Shown: positions 1 to 8,823, counted from the stretch's first letter. The stretch is DNA of 64,000 nt from Shimia_B sp038527375 (GCA_038527375.1 JBCBFU010000001.1:86027-150026); one strand, 5' to 3'. Numbers and translations are program-made. The notes: generated by a model from the letters alone, not told the origin.

Positions 1-1100
1 ACCATGGCCCCGACGGCGTCCGGGACGTGACGGTCTGGTGTTCGAACGATTACCTGGGCATGGGTCAGAACCCCAAGGTCATCAGCGCCATGCAAGAGGC
101 GTTGGCGCGTTGTGGTACGGGCGCAGGCGGCACGCGCAACATCTCGGGCACGAACCACGACCACCTGCTGCTGGAGCGCGAACTGGCCGATCTGCACGGC
201 AAGGAGGCGGCGCTGCTGTTTACCTCGGGCTACGTGTCTAACTGGACGTCGCTCAGCACGCTGGGGGCGAAAATCCCGGACGTGGTGATTCTCTCGGACA
301 GTGAAAACCACGCCTCGATGATCGAAGGCATCCGGCATTCCAAGGCTGACAAGGTGATCTGGAAGCACAACGATGCCGAAGATCTGGATCGCAAGCTCGC
401 TGCCGTGGGTGACCGGCCCAAGATCGTGGCGTTCGAGAGCGTCTATTCCATGGATGGCGATATCTGCCCGATGGAGGAAATCCTCGACGTTTGCGACAAG
501 CACGGCGCGATGACCTATCTGGACGAGGTTCACGCCGTCGGCATGTATGGCGCGCGCGGCGGCGGGGTTAGCGAGGAGCGCGGTCTGGCCGACCGCATCA
601 CCCTGATCGAAGGCACCTTGGGCAAGGCGTTCGGCTGCGTGGGCGGCTATATCACCGGGTCTGCGGCTTTGTGCGATTTCATCCGCTCCTTCGGGTCGGG
701 CTTTATCTTTACGACGGCCCTGCCACCGGCAGTGGCCGCGGCGGCGCGCGCGTCGATCAGCCATCTCAAGGTGTCGGACAGTGAACGGATGGGGCAGCGC
801 CGGCAGGTGGCCAAGCTGCGCGCCGCGCTCGATGGCGCGGGCATCCCGCACATGGCCAACGACAGCCATATCGTGCCGGTGATGATCGGTGATCCGGTCA
901 AGACGCGCATGATCTCGGACTACCTGATGGAACAGTTCGCGATCTACGTGCAGCCGATCAATTACCCGACGGTTCCCAAAGGCACCGAGCGGCTGCGCTT
1001 TACGCCGTCGCCGCTCCACACGGACGATGACATTGCGCGGCTTGTCGCCGCTTTGTCGAGCCTGTGGGAGCAGTGCGCGCTCGCCCGCAACGTAGCCTGA
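1..1100 (+). CDS. hemA: 5-aminolevulinate synthase, 5' end outside window
   Basis: PLP enzyme condensing glycine with succinyl-CoA to 5-aminolevulinate, the first step of tetrapyrrole synthesis by the C4 route used in alphaproteobacteria. The reading frame is open from base 3 and already reads HGPDGVRDVTVWCSNDYLGM, the family's N-terminal block, so the true start lies upstream; about 40-50 residues are missing against the usual ~400. Visible family blocks are GTGAGGTRNISGT, DEVHAVGMYG and the PLP-lysine region EGTLGKAFGCVGGYI. A GTG at base 27 is in frame but falls within the conserved region and is not the start. Confidence 0.97.
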   Translation, partial: HGPDGVRDVTVWCSNDYLGMGQNPKVISAMQEALARCGTGAGGTRNISGTNHDHLLLERELADLHGKEAALLFTSGYVSNWTSLSTLGAKIPDVVILSDSENHASMIEGIRHSKADKVIWKHNDAEDLDRKLAAVGDRPKIVAFESVYSMDGDICPMEEILDVCDKHGAMTYLDEVHAVGMYGARGGGVSEERGLADRITLIEGTLGKAFGCVGGYITGSAALCDFIRSFGSGFIFTTALPPAVAAAARASISHLKVSDSERMGQRRQVAKLRAALDGAGIPHMANDSHIVPVMIGDPVKTRMISDYLMEQFAIYVQPINYPTVPKGTERLRFTPSPLHTDDDIARLVAALSSLWEQCALARNVA

Positions 1101-1196
1101 TCAAAAAGTCGTAAGAACGCGGAAAATCTGGGCACAACGTGTTTGACGCCGTGCATTGCGCACCTACATGGCCGTCCAAATACACTGGAGGACTAC

Positions 1197-1697
1197 ATGA
1201 AACTCACTCGCCGTGAACACCTTGCCCTGATGGGCGGTACCGCAGCTGCTGCGCTGATCCCGGGCGCTACGTTCGCCATGGACGAAGAGCCCATGGTGCA
1301 CGAAGTTCAGATGCTGAACGTCGATCCTGACAACAACCGCGAGCGTCAGGTCTTTGTGCCGGCCGTTGTGCGCGCCAAAGTTGGTGACACGATCAAGTTT
1401 ATTTCGGGCGATCCAGGCCACAATTCGCAGTTCGAAGAGGACTGGAGCCCTGAGGGCGGCACCGAATGGAAAGGCAAAATCGGCGCCGACGTGGAAGTCG
1501 TCATCGAAGTCGAAGGCGCCTACATGTACAAGTGCCAACCCCATGCATCTGCCGGTATGATCGGCCTGCTGCTGGTTGGCGACGTGTCGGGCAACTACGA
1601 GGATCTGAAAGGCGAGCGTTTCCGCGGGAAAGCGAAGCAGCGCGCCGAAGCGATCTTTGAAGCAGCCGACGCGCTGCTGGCTGAAGAGACCGCCTAA
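1197..1697 (+). CDS. Pseudoazurin-type blue copper protein
   Basis: Small periplasmic type-1 copper electron carrier of 166 residues; pseudoazurins typically donate electrons to denitrification or peroxide-reducing enzymes. The predicted copper ligands are H75 (PGHNS), C113, H116 and M121 (KCQPHASAGM), spaced as in pseudoazurin/plastocyanin. The N-terminus carries a twin-arginine-like signal (TRREHLAL followed by a hydrophobic stretch ending ATFA). I chose the ATG at 1197 because GGAGG lies 6 bases upstream; a longer in-frame ORF from 1143 lacks that support. No nitrite reductase gene is seen nearby, so its partner is unknown. Confidence 0.88.
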   Translation: MKLTRREHLALMGGTAAAALIPGATFAMDEEPMVHEVQMLNVDPDNNRERQVFVPAVVRAKVGDTIKFISGDPGHNSQFEEDWSPEGGTEWKGKIGADVEVVIEVEGAYMYKCQPHASAGMIGLLLVGDVSGNYEDLKGERFRGKAKQRAEAIFEAADALLAEETA

Positions 1698-2281
1698 GCG
1701 TTCCACCAATCCCTGACCACCGCGCGCCAACCGCGCGGTGGCGCAGGCGCAAGATCGAGACGTCCCAGCGCAGGCACCGTGAACCGGTCCTGCGCTGTTT
1801 CTTTTCCTTCCATGAACTGACGAACCGCGACATGCACGGGCCGCGTGTTGGGCAGATCGAGCGTCAGCGCCGCGTCTGCCGTTACCGGGTAGGAAATGAA
1901 CCCGGCATAGAGCGTCAATTCGTCAATCGTGGGCGGGATCACCGGGTCGGCGACGCCGCACACGGACATGGCGATATTGCCGTCGATGGGATCGTCAAAG
2001 GACAGCGTGTTGTCCGCCGGGTGCACCATCACCGACATCGCCTCGAACGGTGCCTTGGCGCCATCCGCCTTGAAGGCCACCTCCGAAATCATGGCGTCGC
2101 CGAAATCAAAGGTTCCCGTTTCGCGCAGGGCCCCGAACCAGACCCGACCGTCCGGCCCGGCCAGACCGGCGGGATCGGTGGCGAAGACAGGGCGCAGGAT
2201 CGCCGCTGGAATGCGCGCAAACACCTCGATCGAGGTCTCGCGGCGGTCAATGATCAGGGACAGGTCGGTCTGTGTTTCCAT
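1694..2281 (-). CDS. Uncharacterised protein, 195 residues
   Basis: I do not recognise this family. The protein is soluble-looking, with no signal peptide or membrane segment. It begins METQTDLSLIIDRRETSIEV and ends in a basic, tryptophan-rich tail (PPRGWRAVVRDWWNA). The ATG at 2281 is preferred over the ORF extension to 2431 because the codon use and residue pattern change upstream of it. It overlaps the pseudoazurin stop codon by 4 bases in convergent orientation. The codon usage is typical of the window, which supports a real gene. Confidence 0.6.
   Translation of the reverse strand: METQTDLSLIIDRRETSIEVFARIPAAILRPVFATDPAGLAGPDGRVWFGALRETGTFDFGDAMISEVAFKADGAKAPFEAMSVMVHPADNTLSFDDPIDGNIAMSVCGVADPVIPPTIDELTLYAGFISYPVTADAALTLDLPNTRPVHVAVRQFMEGKETAQDRFTVPALGRLDLAPAPPRGWRAVVRDWWNA
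1717..1741. terminator. Perfect 10-bp hairpin between convergent genes
   Basis: CCACCGCGCG (1717-1726) pairs with CGCGCGGTGG (1732-1741) around a 5-base loop, 20 bases after the pseudoazurin stop. It lacks a T-run and lies inside the 3' end of the convergent gene at 1694-2281, so it may be a factor-assisted terminator or simply a coding-sequence palindrome. Confidence 0.4.
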
Positions 2282-2403
2282 GCCCCATAGGCTAAGTGCC
2301 GCGTGCGTATTTTCAAGGATCGGGCGGAGCGCAAACCCGTGCCGATCCTTGTCACACCATGGTTTTCCTGAGACACACAAGGCCGACCAGAGTTTGGATA
2401 GAT

Positions 2404-3291
2404 ATGGCGCACGCGCGATTTGATACCACACACCTCGTTTCGCTTGATGATACGCAAGCGGCCATAGCGCGCCTCATAACCGACAATAAGCCCGGCCTGG
2501 TCAGCCGGTTGGGCCGGTCTGAAGCCGAAGTTCTAACGGACTTTTTTGGCTTGAAACCAAGTGCCCTGTTTCGCCGGCAGCGATACAGGGCGAAAACCCG
2601 AAAGCTTGCATCAAACAACGCGGGGATCAGGGTTGCCGACGACGCTGATTTGGATCGGTTTGCCCTGATTTATTCGGCGGCGCTGACCCAGGTGGATGTG
2701 CTTGGCGAATGGTATGTTGGTCGATCAACGGCGCTTGCGTCACGTTTCTTGGCGTCCAACATCGTGCGCGGTGCCCTGAGTGATCTTGCACCTTGGCAGG
2801 CGTTGACGCACGGGATGCGTCCATGGACGCTCGCCCTTGCTGGCAAGCGTGTGCTTGTGGTCCATCCGTTCGTCCAAAGTATCGAGGCGCAATATGCACG
2901 GCGCACAGCAGTCACCGGGCTGATCGAAGTCTTGCCCGAGTTCGAGCTGTTGACGCTTCGACCTCCGGTCACGTTTGCGGGATCGGTCAATGACCTTGCT
3001 TGGGATGACCACTTCACCGGCTTGTGCCAGCAGATCGCGCAGGTTGAATTCGATGTCGCTATTCTCGGATGTGGGGCCTATGGCCTGCCTGCTGGCGCCT
3101 TCATCAAGCAGATGGGCCGGACCGCAATCCATCTGGCTGGCGACACGCAATTGATGTTCGGCGTCATGGGTGCACGATGGGAAAGCACGCCCGCATCCAC
3201 GGCGGGTCGCGCAGATGCGAGTTGGGTGCGCCCCTTGGAAACCGAACGCCCGCCCCAAGCCGATGGCGTGGAAGGCGCCTGCTACTGGTAG
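2404..3291 (+). CDS. Uncharacterised protein, possible GT-D-fold glycosyltransferase-like
   Basis: 295 residues from the ATG at 2404; upstream in-frame starts exist at 2296 and 2359. Features seen are LVSRLGRSEAEVL near the N-terminus, a central LAGKRVLVVHPFVQSI block, and FDVAILGCGAYGLPAGAFIK followed by GRTAIHLAGDTQLMFG near the C-terminus. This set resembles a family of uncharacterised proteins found in polysaccharide loci that keep a nucleotide-sugar-binding-like fold. That assignment is from memory and weak. The first third has somewhat lower GC codons than the neighbours. No operon partner; the radC gene converges on it. Confidence 0.6.
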   Translation: MAHARFDTTHLVSLDDTQAAIARLITDNKPGLVSRLGRSEAEVLTDFFGLKPSALFRRQRYRAKTRKLASNNAGIRVADDADLDRFALIYSAALTQVDVLGEWYVGRSTALASRFLASNIVRGALSDLAPWQALTHGMRPWTLALAGKRVLVVHPFVQSIEAQYARRTAVTGLIEVLPEFELLTLRPPVTFAGSVNDLAWDDHFTGLCQQIAQVEFDVAILGCGAYGLPAGAFIKQMGRTAIHLAGDTQLMFGVMGARWESTPASTAGRADASWVRPLETERPPQADGVEGACYW

Positions 3292-3327
3292 TGAGCTGAC
3301 CCCGGTGCGATCGGTGCGATGGGCACG

Positions 3328-4074
3328 TCAAATCAGGCCCTCTGCGCGGAAGCTGAGTTCGCGCGACTGCCCGACGATTATGTGGTCATGGATGACGAGG
3401 TCGAGTGCCTGCGCCGCTGCGAGAATGCGATTGGTCATCGTGATATCAGCCTCGGACGGGGTGGGGTCCCCGGAGGGGTGATTGTGCACGAGGATCAGCG
3501 CGGAGGCATTGAGTTCAAGCGCGCGCTTGACCACCTCGCGCGGGTAGACGGGGACGTGATCGACGGTGCCTTGGGCCTGCTCTTCGTCCGCGATCAGGAC
3601 GTTCTTGCGGTCGAGATAGAGGATGCGGAACTGCTCGGTCGCGCGATGGGCCATGGCTGTGTGGCAGTAGTCTATCAGTTGGTCCCATGAGCTGAGGATG
3701 GGGCGCTGCATCACCCGCGCGCGCGCCAACCTCTGGGCCGCGGCCGCGATAAGTTTGAGTTCGACGACCACGCTTTCGCCCACGCCGGAAATCGTACGAA
3801 GGCGGTCCGCGTCCGCTGCAATGACGCGGTTGAAGTCGCCGAAGTGGTCAAGCAGGTGCCGGGCCAAGGGTTTCACGTCGCGCCGGGGGATCGCGCGGAA
3901 AAGAACGAGCTCCAGAAGCTCGTAGTCGGGCATCGCAGCGGACCCGCCTTCCATGAAGCGCGTGCGCAGCCGGGTCCGATGGTCCTTGAGATAGGAGGGC
4001 GTGGCGTCGCTTGGCACCAGCGTGACCTCGTCACTGTCCAAGAGCGGCAATCGGGGTTCTGCGAATCCAGCCAT
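3328..4074 (-). CDS. radC: RadC family protein (JAMM metalloprotease fold)
   Basis: 248 residues. The C-terminal half carries the JAMM zinc motif HNHPSGDPTPSEAD that defines RadC/UPF0758. The N-terminal part contains a helix-hairpin-helix-like segment (LRTISGVGESVVVELKLI). RadC was named for DNA repair, but that role has not held up in E. coli and the cellular function is unsettled. It lies downstream of dnaJ on the same strand, separated by about 160 bases of hairpin-rich spacer, so it is probably transcribed independently. Confidence 0.92.
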   Translation of the reverse strand: MAGFAEPRLPLLDSDEVTLVPSDATPSYLKDHRTRLRTRFMEGGSAAMPDYELLELVLFRAIPRRDVKPLARHLLDHFGDFNRVIAADADRLRTISGVGESVVVELKLIAAAAQRLARARVMQRPILSSWDQLIDYCHTAMAHRATEQFRILYLDRKNVLIADEEQAQGTVDHVPVYPREVVKRALELNASALILVHNHPSGDPTPSEADITMTNRILAAAQALDLVIHDHIIVGQSRELSFRAEGLI

Positions 4075-4111
4075 GCCCTACCATCGGCACAGACGGTTAA
4101 TGGCTGGTTAC

Positions 4112-4134
4112 TTTCGATGGTCCTCAAATACTCC
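4112..4134 (+). repeat. Dispersed extragenic element, copy 1
   Basis: A 23-base tract beginning TTTCGATGGTCC and ending TACTCC recurs at 61189-61211 with two mismatches. Both copies lie in spacers and are followed by GC-rich hairpins, here GCGCCGC-GCA-GCGGCGC shortly downstream. It looks like a REP-type dispersed extragenic sequence. Confidence 0.55.
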
Positions 4135-4209
4135 CCGCCCGAAGGGCACGCGCCGCGCAGCGGCGCGCCCCGGGGTGTCGAGGCCTTCCAGGCCGAAGAG
4201 GGAGGTGGG

Positions 4210-4229
4210 TGGCCCCTGCTTCGGGGCCA
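4210..4229 (-). terminator. Hairpin just after dnaJ
   Basis: TGGCCCC (4210-4216) pairs with GGGGCCA (4223-4229) around a 6-base loop, starting 9 bases after the dnaJ stop. There is no clear T-run on the minus strand. Confidence 0.45.
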
Positions 4230-4237
4230 GCGCGGCG

Positions 4238-5380
4238 TCAGCCTTTCATCGCGTCCCAGAAGGATTTGACCGATTTGAAAAAGCTGGAGCTTTCGGGGTT
4301 GTTGTCCTCGGACAACTCCTCGAACTCGCGCAGCAGTTCCTTTTGGCGGCTGGTCAGGTTGACTGGTGTCTCGACCGCCAATTCGATGAACATGTCCCCA
4401 GATCCACCCCCGCGTAGGGCTGGCATGCCCTTGGCGCGCAGACGCATCTGGCGGCCCGACTGGCTGCCTGCAGGGATTTTCACGCGGCTGCGCCCGCCGT
4501 CGATGGTGGGCACTTCGATGTCGCCGCCCATGGCGGCCGACGTCATAGAGACGGGCACGCGGCAGAACAGGTTTACGCCGTCGCGTTCAAAGATCCGGTG
4601 ATCCGAGACCTCGATAAAGATATAGAGATCGCCCGACGGGCCGCCGCGCATCCCGGCCTCGCCCTCACCCGACAGTCGGATGCGGGTGCCGGTTTCGACG
4701 CCTGCGGGGATGTTCACTGACAGAGCGCGGTCTTTTTCGACCCGGCCCGCGCCGCCACAGACGCGGCAGGGGTTCTGGATGATCTGGCCTGTCCCTGAGC
4801 ATGTGGGGCAGGTGCGTTCGACCGTGAAGAAGCCCTGTTGCGCGCGCACCTTGCCCATGCCCGAACAGGTCGGGCAGGTCTGGGGTTCGCTGCCGCCTTC
4901 GGCGCCTGTGCCGTTGCACGCGCCGCACGAAACCGAGGTCGGCACGTTGATGGTCTTGGACAGGCCTGCATAGGCTTCCTCCAGCGTGACGCGGAGGTTG
5001 TAGCGCAGGTCGGCACCCCGCGCGGCCCGGCGTCCGCCACCGCGCTGCCCGCCCATGAAATCGCCAAAGAGGTCGTCGAACACGTCCGAGAAAGCCGAAG
5101 CGAAATCGCCTTGCCCGCCCATGCCGCCACCAGCGCGCCCGCCGCCCATGCCGCCTTCGAACGCGGCGTGGCCAAAGCGGTCATAGGCCGCCTTTTTGTC
5201 GGCGTCCTTGAGCACATCGTAGGCCTCGTTCACTTCCTTGAACTGGGCTTCGGCGTTGGGATTGTCGGAATTGCGGTCTGGGTGCAGCTCTTTGGCCTTC
5301 TTGCGATAGGCTTTCTTGAGCTCGTCGGCGCTCGCGCCTTTGGCGACACCGAGCGTTTCGTAATAATCGCGTTTCGACAT
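4238..5380 (-). CDS. dnaJ: Chaperone protein DnaJ (Hsp40)
   Basis: Co-chaperone that delivers unfolded clients to DnaK and stimulates its ATPase. 380 residues with full class I architecture: a J domain with HPD (KELHPDR), a glycine/phenylalanine-rich linker (FEGGMGGGRAGGGMGG), four zinc-finger CxxCxGxG repeats (CGACNGTG, CPTCSGMG, CPTCSGTG, CRVCGGAG) and the C-terminal client-binding domain. AGGAGG lies 9 bases before the ATG. It follows dnaK by 70 bases on the same strand and is probably partly co-transcribed with it. Confidence 0.98.
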   Translation of the reverse strand: MSKRDYYETLGVAKGASADELKKAYRKKAKELHPDRNSDNPNAEAQFKEVNEAYDVLKDADKKAAYDRFGHAAFEGGMGGGRAGGGMGGQGDFASAFSDVFDDLFGDFMGGQRGGGRRAARGADLRYNLRVTLEEAYAGLSKTINVPTSVSCGACNGTGAEGGSEPQTCPTCSGMGKVRAQQGFFTVERTCPTCSGTGQIIQNPCRVCGGAGRVEKDRALSVNIPAGVETGTRIRLSGEGEAGMRGGPSGDLYIFIEVSDHRIFERDGVNLFCRVPVSMTSAAMGGDIEVPTIDGGRSRVKIPAGSQSGRQMRLRAKGMPALRGGGSGDMFIELAVETPVNLTSRQKELLREFEELSEDNNPESSSFFKSVKSFWDAMKG

Positions 5381-5403
5381 GGATGCAGCCTCCTAAAGGA
5401 ACG

Positions 5404-5430
5404 TGGGGCGGCCTGTGAAAAGCCGCCCCA
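5404..5430 (-). other. 9-bp hairpin between dnaK and dnaJ
   Basis: TGGGGCGGC (5404-5412) pairs perfectly with GCCGCCCCA (5422-5430) across a 9-base loop. It lies 20 bases downstream of the dnaK stop and before the dnaJ ribosome-binding site, with no T-run following on the minus strand. It could act as a partial terminator or an RNA processing/stability element setting the DnaK:DnaJ ratio. Confidence 0.55.
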
Positions 5431-5450
5431 TTGGTTCCCGCCCTTGGGGC

Positions 5451-7364
5451 TTAGCGTTTGTCGTCGCCGAGGTCTTCGAAATCGGCGTCGACGATATCGT
5501 CGTCAACACTGCGGGCTTCGTCGGCAGGCTCGGCGTCGCCGCTATCTGCCTCGGCTTGGCTGGCCTTGTAGATCGCCTCGCCCAGCTTCATGGCCGCTTC
5601 GGTCACGTTCTGGATGCCCGACTTGATCTTGCCGGCGTCTTCGCCGTCCAGATCGTCCTTGAGCGCGGCAATGGCCAGCTCGATCGCCTCGATCGTGGTC
5701 GGGTCGACCTTGTCGGAATGCTCCTCCATCGACTTTTCGGTCGAATGGATCAGCGATTCCGCCTGGTTTTTCGCCTCGATCAGCTCGCGACGTTCTTTGT
5801 CCGCCTCGGCGTTATCCTCGGCGTCCTTGACCATGGCTTCGATATCCTCGTCGGACAAACCGCCCGAGGCCTGGATCGTGATCTTCTGTTCCTTGCCGGT
5901 GCCCTTGTCCGCCGCGCCGACGGACACGATGCCGTTGGCGTCGATGTCAAAGGTCACTTCGATCTGCGGCAGGCCGCGCGGTGCGGGCGGGATGTCTTCG
6001 AGGTTGAACTGGCCCAGCATCTTGTTGTCTGCGGCCATCTCGCGTTCGCCCTGGAACACGCGGATCGTCACGGCGTTCTGGTTGTCTTCCGCGGTCGAGA
6101 AGATTTGGCTCTTCTTGGTCGGGATCGTCGTGTTGCGGTCGATCAGGCGGGTGAAGACACCGCCCAGCGTTTCGATACCCAGCGACAGCGGCGTGACGTC
6201 CAGCAGAACCACGTCCTTGACGTCGCCTTGCAGAACACCGGCCTGGATCGCGGCACCCATAGCCACCACTTCGTCCGGGTTCACGCCCTTGTTGGGCTCT
6301 TTCCCGAAGAATTTGGTCACCTCGTCGATAACCTTGGGCATACGGGTCATACCGCCGACGAGGACAACCTCGTCGATGTCACCCACCGACAGACCTGCGT
6401 CTTTCAGGGCCGCTTGGCACGGCTTGATCGACTGCTTGATCAGGTCGTTGACCAGCGATTCCAGCTTGGCGCGCGTCAGCTTCACAACCATGTGCAGCGG
6501 CGTACCGGTTTTGGCGTCCATCGAGATGAACGGCTGGTTGATTTCGGTCTGCGAGGACGAGGACAGTTCGATCTTGGCCTTCTCTGCCGCCTCTTTCAGG
6601 CGTTGCAGGGCCATCTTGTCCTTGGTCAGGTCGACGCCGTTTTCCTTTTTGAACTCATCGGCCAGGTAGTTGACGATGCGCATGTCGAAGTCTTCACCGC
6701 CGAGGAACGTGTCCCCGTTGGTGGATTTCACTTCAAAGAGGCCGTCGTCGATTTCCAGGATGGTCACGTCGAACGTACCGCCGCCAAGGTCATAAACCGC
6801 GATGGTTTGGGTTTCCTGCTTGTCGAGGCCGTATGCCAGCGCCGCAGCGGTCGGTTCGTTGATGATGCGCAGCACTTCGAGGCCCGCGATCTTGCCGGCG
6901 TCTTTGGTCGCCTGACGCTGGGCGTCGTTGAAATAGGCGGGGACGGTGATGACGGCCTGTTCGACCTTTTCACCCAGATAGCTTTCCGCCGTCTCTTTCA
7001 TCTTTTGCAGGATGAAGGCCGAGATTTGCGAGGGGGAGTACTTCTCACCCTTGGCTTCGACCCATGCGTCGCCGTTGCCGCCATTGATGACGTTGAACGG
7101 CATGTTCTTTTTGTCTTTGGCAAGGTCCGCGTCGTCGAACCGGCGACCGATGAGACGCTTGACGCCAAAGATGGTGTTTTCGGGGTTCGTAACTGCCTGG
7201 CGTTTGGCCGGTTGGCCAACGAGGCGTTCGTCGTCCGTGAAGGCGACGATCGAGGGCGTCGTGCGCGCACCTTCGGAGTTTTCGATCACGCGGGGCTGCG
7301 AGCCGTCCATGATGGCGATACAGCTGTTGGTCGTGCCGAGGTCGATACCAATGACTTTTGCCAT
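5451..7364 (-). CDS. dnaK: Chaperone protein DnaK (Hsp70)
   Basis: ATP-dependent Hsp70 chaperone of 637 residues, normal length. It starts MAKVIGIDLGTTNSC and shows the second signature IAVYDLGGGTFDVT and the third VVLVGGMTRMP. The substrate-binding domain follows, and a charged acidic tail ends DDDIVDADFEDLGDDKR. First gene of the dnaK-dnaJ unit. A sigma-32-like promoter lies about 130 bases upstream. grpE is not in the window. Confidence 0.99.
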   Translation of the reverse strand: MAKVIGIDLGTTNSCIAIMDGSQPRVIENSEGARTTPSIVAFTDDERLVGQPAKRQAVTNPENTIFGVKRLIGRRFDDADLAKDKKNMPFNVINGGNGDAWVEAKGEKYSPSQISAFILQKMKETAESYLGEKVEQAVITVPAYFNDAQRQATKDAGKIAGLEVLRIINEPTAAALAYGLDKQETQTIAVYDLGGGTFDVTILEIDDGLFEVKSTNGDTFLGGEDFDMRIVNYLADEFKKENGVDLTKDKMALQRLKEAAEKAKIELSSSSQTEINQPFISMDAKTGTPLHMVVKLTRAKLESLVNDLIKQSIKPCQAALKDAGLSVGDIDEVVLVGGMTRMPKVIDEVTKFFGKEPNKGVNPDEVVAMGAAIQAGVLQGDVKDVVLLDVTPLSLGIETLGGVFTRLIDRNTTIPTKKSQIFSTAEDNQNAVTIRVFQGEREMAADNKMLGQFNLEDIPPAPRGLPQIEVTFDIDANGIVSVGAADKGTGKEQKITIQASGGLSDEDIEAMVKDAEDNAEADKERRELIEAKNQAESLIHSTEKSMEEHSDKVDPTTIEAIELAIAALKDDLDGEDAGKIKSGIQNVTEAAMKLGEAIYKASQAEADSGDAEPADEARSVDDDIVDADFEDLGDDKR

Positions 7365-7490
7365 GTCGTTACATCCCTTTCTGGCGATGGTGGTGATGGG
7401 CCCGCCTGCCGCGGCACCCGGTCTTCGAACTGATGTGGTTTACAACCGATTAAGAGCGGCCCTTTTCAAGACCGCCCTTGCTGATCGGGT

Positions 7491-7519
7491 ATATAGGAGT
7501 GCTGTATTGGCGCTGCAAG
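7491..7519 (-). promoter_or_regulatory. Candidate heat-shock (sigma-32) promoter of dnaK
   Basis: On the minus strand CTTG (7519-7516) and CCTATAT (7497-7491) are separated by 18 bases. This matches the published alphaproteobacterial heat-shock consensus CTTG-N17/18-CYTATNT. The implied transcript start is near 7484, giving a leader of about 120 bases before the dnaK ATG. A second CTTGAA at 7471-7466 lacks a matching -10. Confidence 0.6.
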
Positions 7520-7567
7520 CGGGCCGGCGGCCCTGGGGGACGACAAGTGACGCAAGGAAGCAACGGC

Positions 7568-8203
7568 ATGTCCGCCACCAACCACGATGGCCTCGGTCCT
7601 GCCCTGGACGTGCGCGGGTTCCGCATCTGGAAGGACGCGTTGGACGCAGCCGCACAGGCCGCGATGGTCGCGGACCTGCGCGAGGTCCTTGTTCGCGCGC
7701 CGTTGGTGCAGCCGGTGACGCCACGCGGGCGGCCCATGTCCGTGCGCATGTCGGCGGCGGGCCGGCTGGGGTGGATCACCGATCGGCAGGGATATCGATA
7801 CAGCCCGACCCATCCGTCCGGTTCGCCATGGCCGCCTATCCCCGAGGCGATCGTAGATGTCTGGCGGGCGGCGACGGGGCTGAGTCGCATGCCCGACTGC
7901 TGTTTGATCAATTGGTACGGCGAGGGCGCTCGCATGGGCCTGCATCAGGACAAGGACGAGGGCGATTTCGATTGGCCCGTGGTGTCGATCTCGCTGGGGG
8001 ACTCGGCGCTCTTTCGGATGGGCAACGTGCAGCGTGGCGGTAAGACCGAGAGTGTCTGGCTGGACAGTGGGGACGTGGTGGTGATGGGCGGTGAAGCGCG
8101 GCTGGCCCATCACGGGATCGACCGCATCCGGTTCGGGTCGTCGTCTCTGTTGAAGAACAGCGGCCGGATCAATTTGACGCTGCGCGTGGTGACGTCCGTT
8201 TAG
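7568..8203 (+). CDS. alkB: AlkB-type alpha-ketoglutarate-dependent DNA repair dioxygenase
   Basis: Fe(II)/2-oxoglutarate dioxygenase that reverses 1-methyladenine and 3-methylcytosine damage by oxidative demethylation. 211 residues. The iron triad is visible: H126 and D128 (GLHQDKDE) and H182 (AHHGIDR). The 2-oxoglutarate-binding arginines are R200 and R206 in GRINLTLRV. NWYGEGARMGLHQDKDE is the family hallmark. The ATG at 7568 has AAGGAAG upstream; a longer ORF to 7478 would run into the dnaK promoter. It is divergent from dnaK. Confidence 0.93.
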   Translation: MSATNHDGLGPALDVRGFRIWKDALDAAAQAAMVADLREVLVRAPLVQPVTPRGRPMSVRMSAAGRLGWITDRQGYRYSPTHPSGSPWPPIPEAIVDVWRAATGLSRMPDCCLINWYGEGARMGLHQDKDEGDFDWPVVSISLGDSALFRMGNVQRGGKTESVWLDSGDVVVMGGEARLAHHGIDRIRFGSSSLLKNSGRINLTLRVVTSV

Positions 8204-8211
8204 GTCGCGAT

Positions 8212-8823
8212 CTAGTTTGCGCCCAGACTGCAGCAGCCCGCAAAGACCAGATCGTCCTGGGCCCGGAGGATCAGGTTCAGCGACAGCGCGTATTCGATGT
8301 CGGACATGCCGTCCGTACACATCTGCCGCTGCAGGATGCCGGCCATCTCGGCCGCGGTCCCGCTGCCGGACAACCCGTAGACATCCGTGCGGCCTTGCGC
8401 CTGCTGCGGGAAGGCCAGATCGAAGGCAAAGCTGCTGTCGCCGAGGAGCGTCAGCGCCGAAGGTTCAAACGGGGAATAGCGCAGGGTCCAAAAAGGCTCG
8501 GTCCCGAAACACGTCAGCCCCTGACCAAAGCCGTCGCCCTGCCGGGGCACAAGCGCGAGAAATCGGGTGGACGCCCAGCCCATCTGCTCTGCCGCCCGCA
8601 CGCGCGCCCAGCGGCCTGTGTCGTCCAAACGCACGATTTCGACCCCGCTGGCATTGGGGGCCAAGGCGCCAATGATCGGGCTGGTCGCCGAGGGTTCGGC
8701 GCGGATGTTAAGAACATCGTTGGAGGCGACGTCGATCACGTCATAGAGCGCGGGGAAGGGCTGTGCGCGGGCGGCGAGCGCAAGACAGCATAGAAGGACA
8801 GCGAGGCAGGCCTGTCTAAACAC
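8212..8823 (-). CDS. Secreted SH3b-domain protein with COG3650-like C-terminus
   Basis: 203 residues. A signal peptide (LAVLLCCLALAARA) is followed by a bacterial SH3 domain at about residues 25-90 (DVLNIRAEPSATSPIIGALA, then GWASTRFL). A C-terminal domain contains CFGTEPFWTLRYSP, a motif of the uncharacterised COG3650-like envelope proteins. SH3b domains often bind cell-wall peptides. The start is a GTG that overlaps the TAG of the upstream permease gene by one base, so the two are probably translationally coupled, although their functions are not obviously linked. Confidence 0.75.
   Translation of the reverse strand: MFRQACLAVLLCCLALAARAQPFPALYDVIDVASNDVLNIRAEPSATSPIIGALAPNASGVEIVRLDDTGRWARVRAAEQMGWASTRFLALVPRQGDGFGQGLTCFGTEPFWTLRYSPFEPSALTLLGDSSFAFDLAFPQQAQGRTDVYGLSGSGTAAEMAGILQRQMCTDGMSDIEYALSLNLILRAQDDLVFAGCCSLGAN

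Noticed and set aside
5403..7433. Very long plus-strand ORF (676 residues) opposite dnaK.
   Set aside because: It is the antisense shadow of dnaK, a known artefact of GC-rich codon bias; dnaK is unambiguous.
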